This document shows, piece after piece, positions 22,672 through 34,011 of a stretch of 43,648 bases of DNA (position 1 is its first letter; the number at the start of each line of letters is the position of its first letter). Origin of the DNA: Ophiocordyceps camponoti-saundersi (nom. inval.) (lineage: Eukaryota > Ascomycota > Sordariomycetes > Hypocreales > Ophiocordycipitaceae); the NCBI GenBank assembly GCA_003339415.1, contig PDHQ01000286.1, forward strand, positions 1-43,648. Direction: 5' to 3'. Made by a program: the position numbers and the translations under genes. The notes under the pieces were generated by a model that was given only the letters and a program-made list of their open reading frames with translations, did no database searches and was not told the origin of the DNA.

Positions 22672-24051
22672 TCATTGCGGAACTTTCCACAGTGCACCAC
22701 ATAGGTTTGCGTGATCCTTCACTTCTGCAAGGCCGGATTGCACAAGCTGCAGAAACGTTAGCGCAATATGGTCATTATTGAGGGTAAGAGAAGAGTAGGA
22801 AGTCTTCAGGAAGCGACTTACAGCGTCTGACAGGTCTTGTATCAGGTCATTCGGGTCCTCGATCCCCACACAAAGCCGAATGATATCCTCTGGCATCTCC
22901 CTATTCCTCCTTGTCTGCTCGTCTATGCTGGCGTGGCTCATTTGACAAGGCATGCTTATCAGACTATTAACGCAGCCGAAGCTTACGCTGATTGCCCATA
23001 GGCGAGTAGCTTCCACAATGCGCTCCGAGATTAAAACGTTCCCGGTTTCGAAAGACAATACTGCACCGGCCCCCCGAGCGAGGGACCGATGCAAATCGTA
23101 CTGCGGATGAGACTCAAGGCCTGGATACCGCACGCGGAAACCGCAACTCTCTAAGAACTCGGCGATTACTTGCGCGTTGGCTTGTTGCTTCTCCATCCGA
23201 ATAGCGAGTGTTTTTACACCGCGCATGAGGAGAAATGCGTCATTGGGTGACAGTCCGCAACCGGTCGAATTAATGGTGAAGAAAAGTTTATCTCCCAACA
23301 CTATATTGTTGCAGGCAATGACTCCAGCCATGACGTCATGATGGCCAGAAAGATATTTTGTGCCCGACTCGTAGACGATGTCAGCGCCAAGATCAAGGGG
23401 ATTGCAAAGCACTGGCGAAAGCATCGTGTTATCGACGACCACAAGAGCACCGGGTATAGTTTCATGTGTGACGCGGGCGACTGATTCAACGTCCACGACC
23501 TTGATCAAGGGGTTGGTGGGTGTTTCGAGAAGGATCATGGCCGTTTTTAGGCCGAGATATTTCTTGATGGAGCGGATACTCGTCGTATCGACGTGATGAA
23601 CAACAATGCCCTGGTTTGAGGCCATATAGGTCAGGAGCCGATGAGTGCCGCCATACAAATCGTCCCCAGTGATGACTTCGTCGCCTGGCCGAAGGAGACG
23701 AGTGATGACATCAAGAGCCCCCATGCCTGAACTAACTGCCAGGACCCGAGTGGCGTTCATAATCTTTGCGAGATGCCTCTCAAGTTGTGAACGGGTGGGA
23801 TTTCCGGATCTTGTATAGTCATATTCTTGCTGGCCGCCGTTAGAAGACATCTGCTTAAAGGTCGCGGACTGGTAGATTGGGACGCTCGAAGCGCCATACT
23901 GGTCTTTCGTTTCTGTGTGGACCAGTTCCGTGGCTAAAGCATATCGCCGACGACCATTTTGAGGAGTAGAGGGCGCTGGTGATGGAGGGAAGGTATTCCC
24001 CGCCGCGTCAGCATGCTTCGAAGAGTCCGCGCTGACCACATTTCCAGCCAT
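22672..24051 (-). CDS. metG: Cystathionine beta-lyase (PLP enzyme), two exons
   Basis: Cleaves cystathionine to homocysteine, pyruvate and ammonia in methionine synthesis (A. nidulans metG, Neurospora met-2, yeast STR3 type). Exon 1 is 24051-22822 (410 codons) and exon 2 is 22746-22672, giving 434 residues. The 75-bp intron has donor GTAAGT, branch site GCTAAC and acceptor CTGCAG. Visible features are YDYTRSGNPTR (77-87, PLP phosphate contacts from Tyr and Arg), SSGMGALD (107-114), VVVDNT (204-209, Asp207 to the pyridine N), SGTKYLSGHHDVMAG (229-243, Lys232 forming the Schiff base), SFGCVNSLISMPCQMSHASI (357-376, characteristic of fungal beta-lyases) and RLCVGIED (392-399). The first 36 residues are a low-complexity Ser/Pro-rich extension; no clear targeting signal. 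The active site is intact. Cystathionine gamma-lyase is less likely given the NSLISMP segment. Exon 2 encodes a tail (DHANLCGALWKVPQ) I do not recognise from the family. Confidence 0.95.
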   Translation of the reverse strand: MAGNVVSADSSKHADAAGNTFPPSPAPSTPQNGRRRYALATELVHTETKDQYGASSVPIYQSATFKQMSSNGGQQEYDYTRSGNPTRSQLERHLAKIMNATRVLAVSSGMGALDVITRLLRPGDEVITGDDLYGGTHRLLTYMASNQGIVVHHVDTTSIRSIKKYLGLKTAMILLETPTNPLIKVVDVESVARVTHETIPGALVVVDNTMLSPVLCNPLDLGADIVYESGTKYLSGHHDVMAGVIACNNIVLGDKLFFTINSTGCGLSPNDAFLLMRGVKTLAIRMEKQQANAQVIAEFLESCGFRVRYPGLESHPQYDLHRSLARGAGAVLSFETGNVLISERIVEATRLWAISVSFGCVNSLISMPCQMSHASIDEQTRRNREMPEDIIRLCVGIEDPNDLIQDLSDAVSRFLKTSYSSLTLNNDHIALTFLQLVQSGLAEVKDHANLCGALWKVPQ

Positions 24052-24190
24052 GAGTAGTGGTGATTCTGCTACTACGTGCGAGATCGTTCAGTCTAGGTGT
24101 TGATTGAGGTAATTTGCTATAAGAGCGGGTGTGTTGTTTAAGGGGTTCCTTCCGCTGTTATCTTCTTAGAAAACTAGCGGCAGCCTTACC
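24052..24190 (-). promoter_or_regulatory. 5' flank of the beta-lyase gene
   Basis: About 140 bp of ordinary composition separate the start codon from the AT block that begins near 24190. No convincing TATA box or methionine-pathway operator is visible in it. The start context is CTACTCATGGCTG. Confidence 0.35.
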
Positions 24191-25029
24191 GCTTAACTTA
24201 GCTTATTTTATAAGCTATGCTTTATAATAATAACTAAATAAAGTAAAAAGCTATAAAAGTGATAATAATAATATACTTTATTAATTAAAACACTTTCTCT
24301 TAACTTTTTCCTTTTAACTTTTTTAATAAAGAGCTAATAATAGTAATTATAAAATTATATAATATAAGTAAAGTATTTAGAATTATAATATTAAAGCTTA
24401 CTTATATAAGTTATATAGTTATTATATATAATATATATTATCTAGCTAGCTAAGTATAAAGCTTTTTTAAAAAATAATAAAAAAAAATATTATATTATAA
24501 TAATTAAAAATAAAGCTATTAAAATATAAAAGCTTATATTTAGTTTATAATTTTAATTATATAAAAAAAAATTATAGTTATTAAAAAGTAAATATTAAAA
24601 GTTAAGCTAAAGTTAAATTAAAGCTATAATTAAAATTAAAATTAATATAACTTAAAATTTAAAAGTTAACGTAATTATAAATTAAGTTAAAAGAAACTAA
24701 AGATAAGTATATATAAAGTAAAAAGATAAAGTATTAATAATAGTATATAAATTAAAATTAAAGTATTATTAGTTAAATATTTTTTAAAAGTAAATAAAAA
24801 ACTAATATTATAATCTTAATACTTTGTTAAATAAACTAATAAATAATATATATATATACTAATTAATATAAGTTTTAATATAATTTAAAATATAAACTAA
24901 AGATATATTTAAAAGAGTATTATAAAAGTAATAAATATTTTAAGTAAAATTTATTAAAAAAAGGGTAAGGGGGAGAAGGGGGGGAGACTTTTATTTTAAT
25001 CTTAAAATTAGTTTATTTTACTTTAAAGT
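24191..25029. other. AT-rich DNA, no recognisable feature
   Basis: CA/TG-depleted, AT-rich from about 24190 to the LINE target site. It holds a G-rich patch AAGGGGGAGAAGGGGGGG near 24966-24983 but no assignable frame or repeat. Confidence 0.6.
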
Positions 25030-25043
25030 AATTAAACGCCCGC
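25030..25043 (+). repeat. Left 14-bp target-site duplication of the LINE
   Basis: AATTAAACGCCCGC, identical to 31760-31773. A 14-bp exact match containing seven G/C bases is unlikely by chance in this AT-rich block, and its position fits LINE ends on both sides. Confidence 0.8.
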
Positions 25044-25299
25044 GAATAACCTTTCACGAAAATAGGATAGGACCCGTTACTTAATCTTTCGCTCTTTACT
25101 ATATATTTATTATTAAGAAGGAGTTAATAGCGCCTACGGCGGCTTTAGCCGGGGCCTAAGGGGTAAGTAACGCGCTTATAATTATAGATAGGGGTACGCG
25201 GGGACTAAGATAGTCCCTATAATACCCTTAATCTAGCTAAGGATAATATAATAATAGCGTTAAAATAAGAGAAGAAGTAAAGTAAGTATAGGACCTTTA

Positions 25300-26660
25300 T
25301 AATAGCGATATAAAGGAAGCTTATAATAAATTAGCTATAATAATACTTACTATAATATTCTCTAATATTTAAAATATTATAATAGCTTTTAAAGCTAAAT
25401 TTTATAAGAAATTCGTAACCCCCTTAAATTAAAATATTACCTAATTTTTACTTAAGATTACTAAGTTAATTAAGAAAATAGTTACTTAAGCTATATAAAA
25501 AGTATTTTTATAAACTATTAGCTTTAATATTAGTTTAACTTAGCTATTATAAGCTTCTATAGCTATTATTAATAATATAGTAATTAAACTTATTCTTAGT
25601 TACTTTAATAAAAAAATTATTATATTTATAAAAAATATTATAATTAATATAGATATTTTATAGCTAACTTTATAAAAAATTATATAGGCCGCGAATATAG
25701 CTTTAAAATATAAGGCTATATTAGCTATAAGATAACTCCTTAGTAAAGATATAATAATTATATTCTATCTAAAATATAAAAAATAAGTAAGATTAGTTAA
25801 GTAAATTTTTATTATTTTTAGTAAGGGGGTAATTTATAGCTAGAAAACTTTCTTTATTATAGCGAAAAAAGTATAAGTAAGGGCCGCTTATAATAACTAA
25901 GATATATTTTTATAATAAATTAAGAAATATAATAAAGTTAATATTACCTAAGTTTAAGTACTTTAGCCTTATAATAAGGGAGCTACGCGTATTTATATTA
26001 TCTTAAGAATTATTAATATAATAAATACTAATAAATTTATATAAAATAGCTTAATTATAAATATAAAAATCTCCTATATAAAAGTTTATAATAACGCGGT
26101 GCGATTTTAATAATATTATTAATATTACTAATATAAGTATATAGCGAAATATTACCGAAAATAGCTATAATATAAAATATATATAGCTATAATATACTTA
26201 GAAAAGGAGAGTATATATCTAGCCCTCGCTAAGATTAGTACTAAAAATTATATCTTATATAAGGGAAATTACGCCTTATAGTTTTAAGATTACTTTACTA
26301 TAAAAATATATTAAGATTAAATATATAATAATTATATATATTAACTTTATAAGTTTTAAAATTACTCTTAGCTAACTTAATCTTAAATTAATAATAACTT
26401 TATTAAGGTTTAGTTTCGGAAATAGTTATACGCGGCCCCTATATAGTTATAAGCTATATTTTACTTTAATATAAATAATAAGCTTACTTTAATATTAAAA
26501 AGGGGCTAAGGCGGGAGTAATATTACTTTTAGATTTTATAGTAGATAGGGTAGCGGTAGAGCTTAGGAAACTTATCCTCCCCCTCTTACCCTTTCCCCTT
26601 TTATTATACCCTCCTCCGCCCCCTCCCCCGCCCCTTTTTCCGCCCCCTTTTCTACCTTAA
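25300..26660 (+). pseudogene. Decayed LINE ORF1 (Gag-like)
   Basis: Lies 5' of ORF2. The most readable part is a C-rich proline-coding stretch at about 26570-26655 (repeated CCCCC, CCTCC and CCGCCC words), which escapes RIP because CC-rich runs lack CA. Zinc-knuckle Cys residues, expected in some ORF1 proteins, could not be traced. Boundaries are approximate. Confidence 0.55.
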
Positions 26661-26899
26661 TATAATTATAAATCTTTACCTCCTTTACTCTTAATAAAAA
26701 TTAAAACTTTTTTTTAAAATATATAAAAATATAACTATTTTATTTATACCGCGCTTTATAGCTTTATTAGCTATAATTTTATTTATTTATAGGAATTATA
26801 ATATAATTAATTTAAACGCTTTTTACTTTTTAGTATTTTATTATATAAATTTATAAATTTTAATAACTAAGTAATTTTTTATATTTATAAATAATTAAA

Positions 26900-29800
26900 C
26901 CTCTCCTTTTAGATACTTTTTATTATACTTAATATAATTTTTATTTTTTTTATATTATACCCTTATTATAAATTATATTTATTTACTTATTTTTATTAAT
27001 AATCCGGTCTAGCCCCTTTTTATAGCGTAACTTTTTTTACCTTAACCTAACCTTAATAGCTATTTTTTTATATAATAACTTTAACCTTTATTACTTTTTA
27101 TAAGATTATTATAAAAAGTCCTCTCCTAAAATAGCTAATTTCCTTAATCTTATAACTAGCCTCTATCTTAAACTTATTACGCTTTTAAGCGGAGTTATTT
27201 AGGAAATATATAATAAATAAATTAGTATTATTAACTTAGCTTAAGCTATGCTAAATTACTAAGTAATATACTAAGGAAATAACCTTAACTTTATCGGCTC
27301 CGATTATATTTTATAAGTTATCTATATAAATATTAACCTCCGCCTTAATATTATATTAACTAAAATTTAGCGCTTCTTTTACCTAAATATACTTATAGCT
27401 AAAGTATAAAACTAACTTAAGCTTAAAATATACTATACTTTTATACTTAAAAACTTAGAAAAAGTAATTATTTTATTATATAAATAGCTAGAAATAATAA
27501 TAAAGATTATAATACTATTATATATTTATATATACCTTATAATATAAAACTAGTAAAATTAAGCGATAGTAGCTACTATAATAATTATTAAGTAAGCTTA
27601 AAAATATTAGAAAGCTAATTTTATTAACTTTTATTAATAAAACTATTAGGAAATAATAAAAATATAAAAGTTCGTAATTAGCGTAGCTTACTATAGCACT
27701 TAGCGCGATTTCCTTAATAGTATTTTAATAAACTTAATAATATTTTAGATAATAAAATATTAGGCCTAGTTTTAAAGCTAGGCCTTACTAGAGCTTATAT
27801 ATATATTAACGCTATAAAAAAGCCCTAACTTAAACTTAATATCTACTTTCTTAGATAAAGTAATTTTACTTAGCTAATAATTTTTCCTTATTTTTACCGC
27901 CTTAGCCCCTCTTTTTACTTTAGATAAACTTTTCCCTCTTTTCTATATTAAATATTTAATTATTACCGATAACGTTTATTTTACCTTTTTCTTAATTATT
28001 TTATAAAAATCTACTAGCCCTAATAAGATCTTAGTTAAGTTTCTAAAAAGATATAAACCCCCCCTTATCTAAGTTTTTTAAAAAATCTTTTAAAGCTATA
28101 TTAATAGTAGCTATTTCTTATTATAATTTAAAACTTTTAATATTATAATTATTCGTAAAGTAAGTAAACTACTAGCTATATATTATACCTTAAGCGGGTA
28201 TAAGCTAATTTCGCTTTTTAATATAATAAGGAAAATTTTAAAAATAATTATTACTAGGAAAATAATATTTATAGTAAAAATAGCTAATATCCTCTTAGAT
28301 AGCTAAATAAGTAATAAGCTATAATATTTTATTAATATTATAGTTTTTATATTTATTAAAATTATTAAAATTATTTAAAACTAAGGCGGCACCGCTTTAT
28401 TTTTTTTATTAAATTTTACCGAAGCTTTTAATTATATTTCTTATAATAAGCTAATAATTATTTTTAATTACTTAAGCTTTCCTAAATAAGTTATAGTATT
28501 TATTTATTCTTATCTTATTATTAAAATTTTATAATTTAAGTTTAATTATAAGCTTAGTAATATTTTCTTAATTTAGTAAGGGGTCCCCTAAAGGTCTCTT
28601 ATATTACTAGTCCTTTTCCTATTATATATATTTTTACTATACCGATATCTAAACTTAATAATTAGATTATTAATAGTAAGCTTTACTAATAATACTAATA
28701 TATTTAATATTAAATATAATAAAGCTTAAGTACTCCTCTAACTTAAGTAAGTATAGCGAATTTATAAATAATAAGCTTTTAAGTATAAAATAACCTTTTA
28801 GCTAGCTAAAAATAAGTTAATATATTTTACGAAAGCTAGGAAAGCGGATATAACTTAGCTTTAGCTTAGTATAGAGATAGTATAGCTTATATAAAAAGCG
28901 AGACTCTTAGGGGTTTAGCTATATTATAAACTCTAATAAAAATTTTACTTTTTAAAACTCGCTACTAAACTTAAGCGCTAATATTTAGCCTTTACTAAAA
29001 TTATTATATTAATATAAGGTTATATATTATTAAAAGTAAAAAAGGTATATATTAAAATTATTAGATTAGTAATTATATTTAGTATATTTTAATTTACCTC
29101 GCTTATATAATTAGGAGGGAAATTATATAGCTTTATTATAAAAGCGCTAATTACGGAATAGTTTAAATATTTAAAGGTTATTACTAAAGCTTATAAAGCT
29201 ACCCCTCTCTATTATATTAAAATAAAAGCTTTTATCCCCTTTTTTAACTTATATTTTATTTATTAAATAGCTTATATTTATTACCGCTTTTAATATATAA
29301 GTATAATAAACCTTATCTATATTATAATAAAGAAAGCTACTAAGTAAGTTAGATATAAATATAAAAGGCGCCCTTATTAATAGAGATATTAAGTATTATA
29401 AGATTTAGAGGAATTTTATAAGATATAGACCGGACCTAAATTAGAGGCTAGATATACGTAATATAACTTTAATATTAAATTTTAAGAGAAATAGCTTTTT
29501 TAATAATATTCTTAAAAAGGTAAGCTTAAGAAATATAAGTAATCTTATAGCTACTTTATTAATAAACCGCTATAGCTTAAAGCTAGGACCGCCTTATATA
29601 TCTACGAAAGATTTCTTAAGTTTATTAATATAATATTTATATAATTTTAAATTAGATATATTAAACTTAATTCCTTTCTCTAAGCCTATAAGGTCCTTAA
29701 GGTAATTTTAAAATATTACCCTTATAATAGTAAAAATAAGATAATATTATATATTTTTCTTAATTATATTTTTACTTATAAAAATAAGCTACTTTTTAAT

Positions 29801-30090
29801 ATTAACTAGCGACTAATATAAAATTAGCGTAACTTTACTAAAGCGCTTAATAACTTTTAATTTATAGCTAAACTTATATATTAGTTTCTTTTACTTAAAT
29901 AACTATACTAATTTAACCTTATAATATTATTTTACGAAAATAAAATAAATAAAGGAGATAAGGCTTTTAGCCTTATAATAGATATATAAAAATTACTTTA
30001 TAGCGATAATCTTATTATTTATCTTATTAGCTATTTACCTAGCTTTAAAACTAAACTATTTTAATTATATATAAGGTATTAATTTAACTA
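26900..30090 (+). pseudogene. Decayed LINE ORF2: endonuclease and reverse transcriptase
   Basis: Endonuclease trace: FIGSDYI at about 27289-27309, where the family has GSDH with the catalytic His; CAC/CAT became TAT. RT traces: FLLNFTEAFNYIS (about 28405-28440; the family has LD-x-x-AFD), GVP-stop-RSLILLVLF (28581-28620; for GVPQGSPxSP) and SFTNNTN (28678-28698; for the catalytic FADDT, with Asp codons read as Asn). LGGK, FIIKALITE and further C-terminal readable stretches continue to about 29900. A typical RNase H or Cys/His C-terminal motif was not identified. Confidence 0.85.
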
Positions 30091-31759
30091 TATAAAGCGC
30101 AGAACTAACCGCGCTTATTATAGCTATAGCCTTAGCTATAGCCTTAACCTTAATTATAATTATAAGCGCGAACTAAAGCTATTTACTCCTTTTTTACTAA
30201 TAGCTTCTTCTTTTTACTAAATATAATATAATTATTAACTAATATTATAAAATTTTCGTTATTAGGTATATTATTAATTAAATTATTTTTAATAAAATTA
30301 GGGATCTCCTTATAAGGAGGTAGCGTAGTTACGGTATAAGCGCTAGTAATATCCTCCCTAGCGGCGGGGGTAATTTTAATACTTAAGGTAAAAGTAATCT
30401 TAAGCTTAATAAACTTATTAGACTCTAATTTAAATTTAATAAGTATTAAGGCGGAAGCGGAATTAATAATAAGAAGTAAAATATAAAAGATAGGAGGATA
30501 ATTAGTAAAAGATAAGCTCCCTTATAAGCGCGCGTTATTTTTAATAGCGCGGTAAATATAGTAAAGCTTTTTAGTTAATTATTTAAAAAAATTAATTATT
30601 TATATATAGAAAATATATTACTTTTATATTTAAGCTAATATAATAGCGATAAGTTAGTTAGCGCTAGTTAGATTTTTAGTTATTTTAATAATAAGGTTCT
30701 TTTTAATAGTAAGAAGCTATAAGCCCTAAAGTAATATATAGCTAGCGGCCGCTTATATAACTTAATTAGCGTAAATATTATTATAATATATAATAGCGCG
30801 TATTTTTTTTACGCGTTAAATTATATTTTTTTATTATACTTATTAGTATAGAATTTATTACGGACTTAATATAACCTTAATATTACTTACTATTTAAGCG
30901 TTATAATCGAAGCTTAGCTAGCGGGTAATTTTAACTATAGCGTAAATAGCTTTAGCTATAGTAGGATTATTAATTAGCTAATACCTAATATAATTATTTA
31001 TATATTTAACGTAAACCGCGCTTAGATAGTTTACCTTAGTTATTAATAGATATAGATATACGCTAAAGCTAAGTACTTATTTCTTTATACTTAATAAAGG
31101 TCCCTAAAGCTAATAAGCGTATTAATATACCCCGCGTAAAATACCGCTTAAGGAAAGTTAAGTTTAGTAAGTATTTTATTTTAATATAAGTTAGCTATAA
31201 ACTAATTACGCGCGCTAAGGATTACTTATATAGTTAAAATTACTAAAAAAATAATAAAATAATAATAGCCCGCTTATATTAGTAAGAATAACCCCCCCCT
31301 CCTTATATACTTTTAAGCCTTAAATTATTAATTTATAAAAACCGATTTCTTAATTAAGAAAGCTTCCTAATTAGGAAAGCTTAAAAAAAGGGTATATACT
31401 TAAGTATATACTATATATAAAAGAGGTACGTAGCTATATACCTAAAAGTTAAGTTATATATACTTAGAGGCTAGGGAGGTATATATTAATATATATAGGT
31501 AATACTTACCGCTACTATTATTATCTTTTCCTTATCTTATTTATTTTTTCTTATCTTTCCTTACGTTATATAGTATTACCGTAACTAACGGTTACTTTCT
31601 TTATACGCGTAGAGCGCCTAGCCCGGCCCTAAGCTAGACGCGGTCCTACTATATAGCGGGGGGTTTTACCTCTTTTAGGAGGGTTTTTCCTACTCGACTT
31701 ACTACCGAGGTTCTAGCAGCTACCTTTATAGCTTTTAAAGTACTATAATAAAAAAATAT
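30091..31759 (+). other. 3' region of the LINE
   Basis: About 1.6 kb downstream of the readable ORF2, with GC-containing patches (for example 31610-31735) that may be the 3' UTR or the end of ORF2. It ends in the A-rich tail adjoining the target duplication. No separate gene is seen. Confidence 0.5.
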
Positions 31760-31773
31760 AATTAAACGCCCGC
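31760..31773 (+). repeat. Right 14-bp target-site duplication of the LINE
   Basis: AATTAAACGCCCGC, an exact copy of 25030-25043, immediately after the A-rich tail. Confidence 0.8.
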
Positions 31774-33660
31774 TTTAATTAGTATATTTTAAACTTAATA
31801 AATATAGATTAAAATATATTTAAGCTTAAAGAAAAAGTAATCGCAGCGCTAAAATAATAAAAAGCGCTATTATACGCTAAAATATTTTATAGTAATTTCT
31901 AAAAGTTTTTAACTATATTTATATAACCTTAAGAAACCTTATTATAAAATTAATAAGAAAGAACCTTAAGGAGAAATTACCTAAAAATATAACTACTTTT
32001 TTACTAAGATTTTATTAAGATTTTTATATAGATTTTTATACCCTTTTCTATTTTTACTAATATATATCCTTATATATTTTATAAGGATTTTACTTATAAA
32101 AGTTTTTCTTCTTTTTCTCTTTTCTCTCCTTAGCTTAAAATTTTTATTTATAATCTTAATATTATTATTTACTTAATATATTTCTAAGCTATAATATTAT
32201 TCTAAGCTTACTTTTTATTAATAAGCGATTAAGAAATATATATTTTATTTTTAAATTTTTATATAAAATAAGAAAAATCTTATATATAATTAAAACTATA
32301 ATTAGCTTTAAAATATATATTTAAAGACTTTAATTAAACTTTTTAATAATTATTAAAATATATATATATATATATTTATTTATACGCTAAGAGCTTTTAT
32401 AATATTTAAAGCTTTTTATAATATATTAAGTAAAAAAAATCCCTAAAAATAAAATAAAACCCCTTAACTATAAAAAAAAGCTAACTATATATTTATATAA
32501 GAATATAATAATAGCTAATAATAATATAATATAATAAGCCTATTACTTAAAAGTAATCTTAAATAATATAAAAAAGGTAAGGTAAAAAGGGAAGTATAGA
32601 GAAAAGGAAAGTTTATAAAATATAGGGCGGAAAAAATAAGGCGGTATAGCGTAGCGCGGGGCGGTATAGGGCGGTGCGGGGCGGTACGGGGTAATATAAA
32701 GCGAGGCGGTATAGCGCGGGGTAAAGGAAGGAAAGTCTAAGAGGGGGTAAAGTAAAATAATAAGGTAGCTATTTTATTATCTATTAATAATTAAAAAAGG
32801 GGGGGTATATCTTTTTTTTTCTACCTCTTTTTTTCTTTTTTTTTCTTTTTATTATTTTTAAAAAAAGGTATATTTTTAACCCTTTTCCTTAACTTTTCCC
32901 TTTTTTTTAACTTTTATAATAAAATAATAATAATAATAATTATATAGCTATATATTAATAAAAAAATAATATTATAATATTTAAAACTATTTATAAAAAG
33001 CTTTATAATTCTCTTTATATTATATATATAGCTTAATTAGCTAAATATAAAATTTTATAATAAAAATAATAAAAAAAGTAATATTATATTATATAATTAT
33101 ATATAAAGCTAATAAAATATATAAGTTTTTAGTTAACTAATTAATATAATTATATAAAAGCTTAATATAAATATTATAAAATAAGTAAAGCTAAAAGTAA
33201 AGTTAGAAATAAGGTTAAAGCTTAAATATTAATTAAATTATAAATTTATTTAAATAATTTATATATTATAGCTATAAAGACGGCTAAATATATTAGTAAA
33301 GAAAAATAACTAAATAGCTTATAAATAAATATAAAGTAAAGTAAAGTAAAGTTTAAAGCTAGCTAATAATAAATAATAAAAGTAATTTTAAGCTAACTTA
33401 TATTATATTTAAAATTAAAATAAAATATTAAAGCTTTAACTTATTATAATAATAATATTAACTAAAGCTAGCGCTTTAGTAAGTGCGGCTATTTTAATAG
33501 CTATACTATTTACCTTTTTTATTATTCTAATTATTAATCTTTCTTTTATAAGTTATATATACTAATCTTATTATATTTTAAGATATTTACTATAAATAAT
33601 AAAATAATTATTAAGGTAAGTAAAATAAAGAGCAAAGTAGTAAAAAAAATAATAAAAATA
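31774..33660. other. AT-rich DNA containing a GC-rich minisatellite
   Basis: Mostly A/T with no assignable frame. The exception is the G-rich minisatellite listed separately at 32624-32727. Homopyrimidine runs (long T runs with C) lie at about 32808-32860. Confidence 0.55.
32624..32727 (+). repeat. GGGCGGTA-type minisatellite
   Basis: About 100 bp of degenerate tandem units based on GGGGCGGTATAG or GCGGTACGGG, starkly G+C-rich inside AT DNA. The units contain very few CA or TG dinucleotides, which may explain their survival. It belongs to no element I can identify. Confidence 0.65.
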
Positions 33661-33663
33661 ATA

Positions 33664-33881
33664 AAAATAATAATAATAATAATAATAGTAATAATAATAA
33701 TAATAAAAATAAATACTTTTACTAAATTAAAAGTAGAGGTAATAGCAGTAATAAACTTAAGGCTAAAAGCGGTAGCGAAGGTAATAGCGAAGTTAGAAAT
33801 AGTAAGGGTAAAGAAGCTTATAATAATAATAATAATAGCTATAAAGTTTATAATAATAATAATAATAATAGCTATAAAGTT

Positions 33882-33928
<47 letters not shown>

Positions 33929-33930
33929 GA
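33664..33930 (+). repeat. AAT microsatellite with short interspersed tandem unit
   Basis: AAT tracts at about 33664-33710, 33816-33841, 33852-33870 and 33881-33928. The last three are separated by copies of GCTATAAAGTTTATAATAAT. The longest tract (about 16 units) abuts the 88-bp repeat that recurs at the window end. Confidence 0.8.
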
Positions 33931-34011
33931 GCTATAATAACTATTAAGTAAGTAATTACTTAGCTATATAAGATTATATTATTAAAGTTTAAAATAAAAA
34001 TCCGCTTTTAT
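33924..34011 (+). repeat. 88-bp exact repeat, copy 1
   Basis: Identical base for base to 43561-43648, and in both places it directly follows an AAT microsatellite. Left of the microsatellites the flanks differ, so the shared unit begins at the AAT tract and probably extends right beyond the window for copy 2. Confidence 0.9.

Larger units (their letters stand above)
25044..31759 (+). mobile_element. RIP-inactivated LINE (non-LTR retrotransposon, Tad-like)
   Basis: About 6.7 kb between two copies of a 14-bp direct repeat, ending in an A-rich tail at about 31749-31759. On the plus strand it reads as a 5' UTR, a proline-rich ORF1 remnant and an ORF2 with AP endonuclease then reverse transcriptase. 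Domain order, absence of LTRs, A-tail and a long target duplication all indicate a LINE. Fungal LINEs of this size with a proline-rich ORF1 are commonly of the Tad group, but the clade is inferred. RIP has mutated it throughout. Confidence 0.88.

Noticed and set aside
22554..22781. Plus-strand open frame after VPS45
   Set aside because: It overlaps the beta-lyase 3' exon and intron in antisense and shows no recognisable protein.
22747..22821. Treating the beta-lyase as a single 459-residue exon
   Set aside because: The segment has a textbook donor, CTAAC branch site and acceptor. Splicing joins DLSDA to LVQSG, matching the usual family end.
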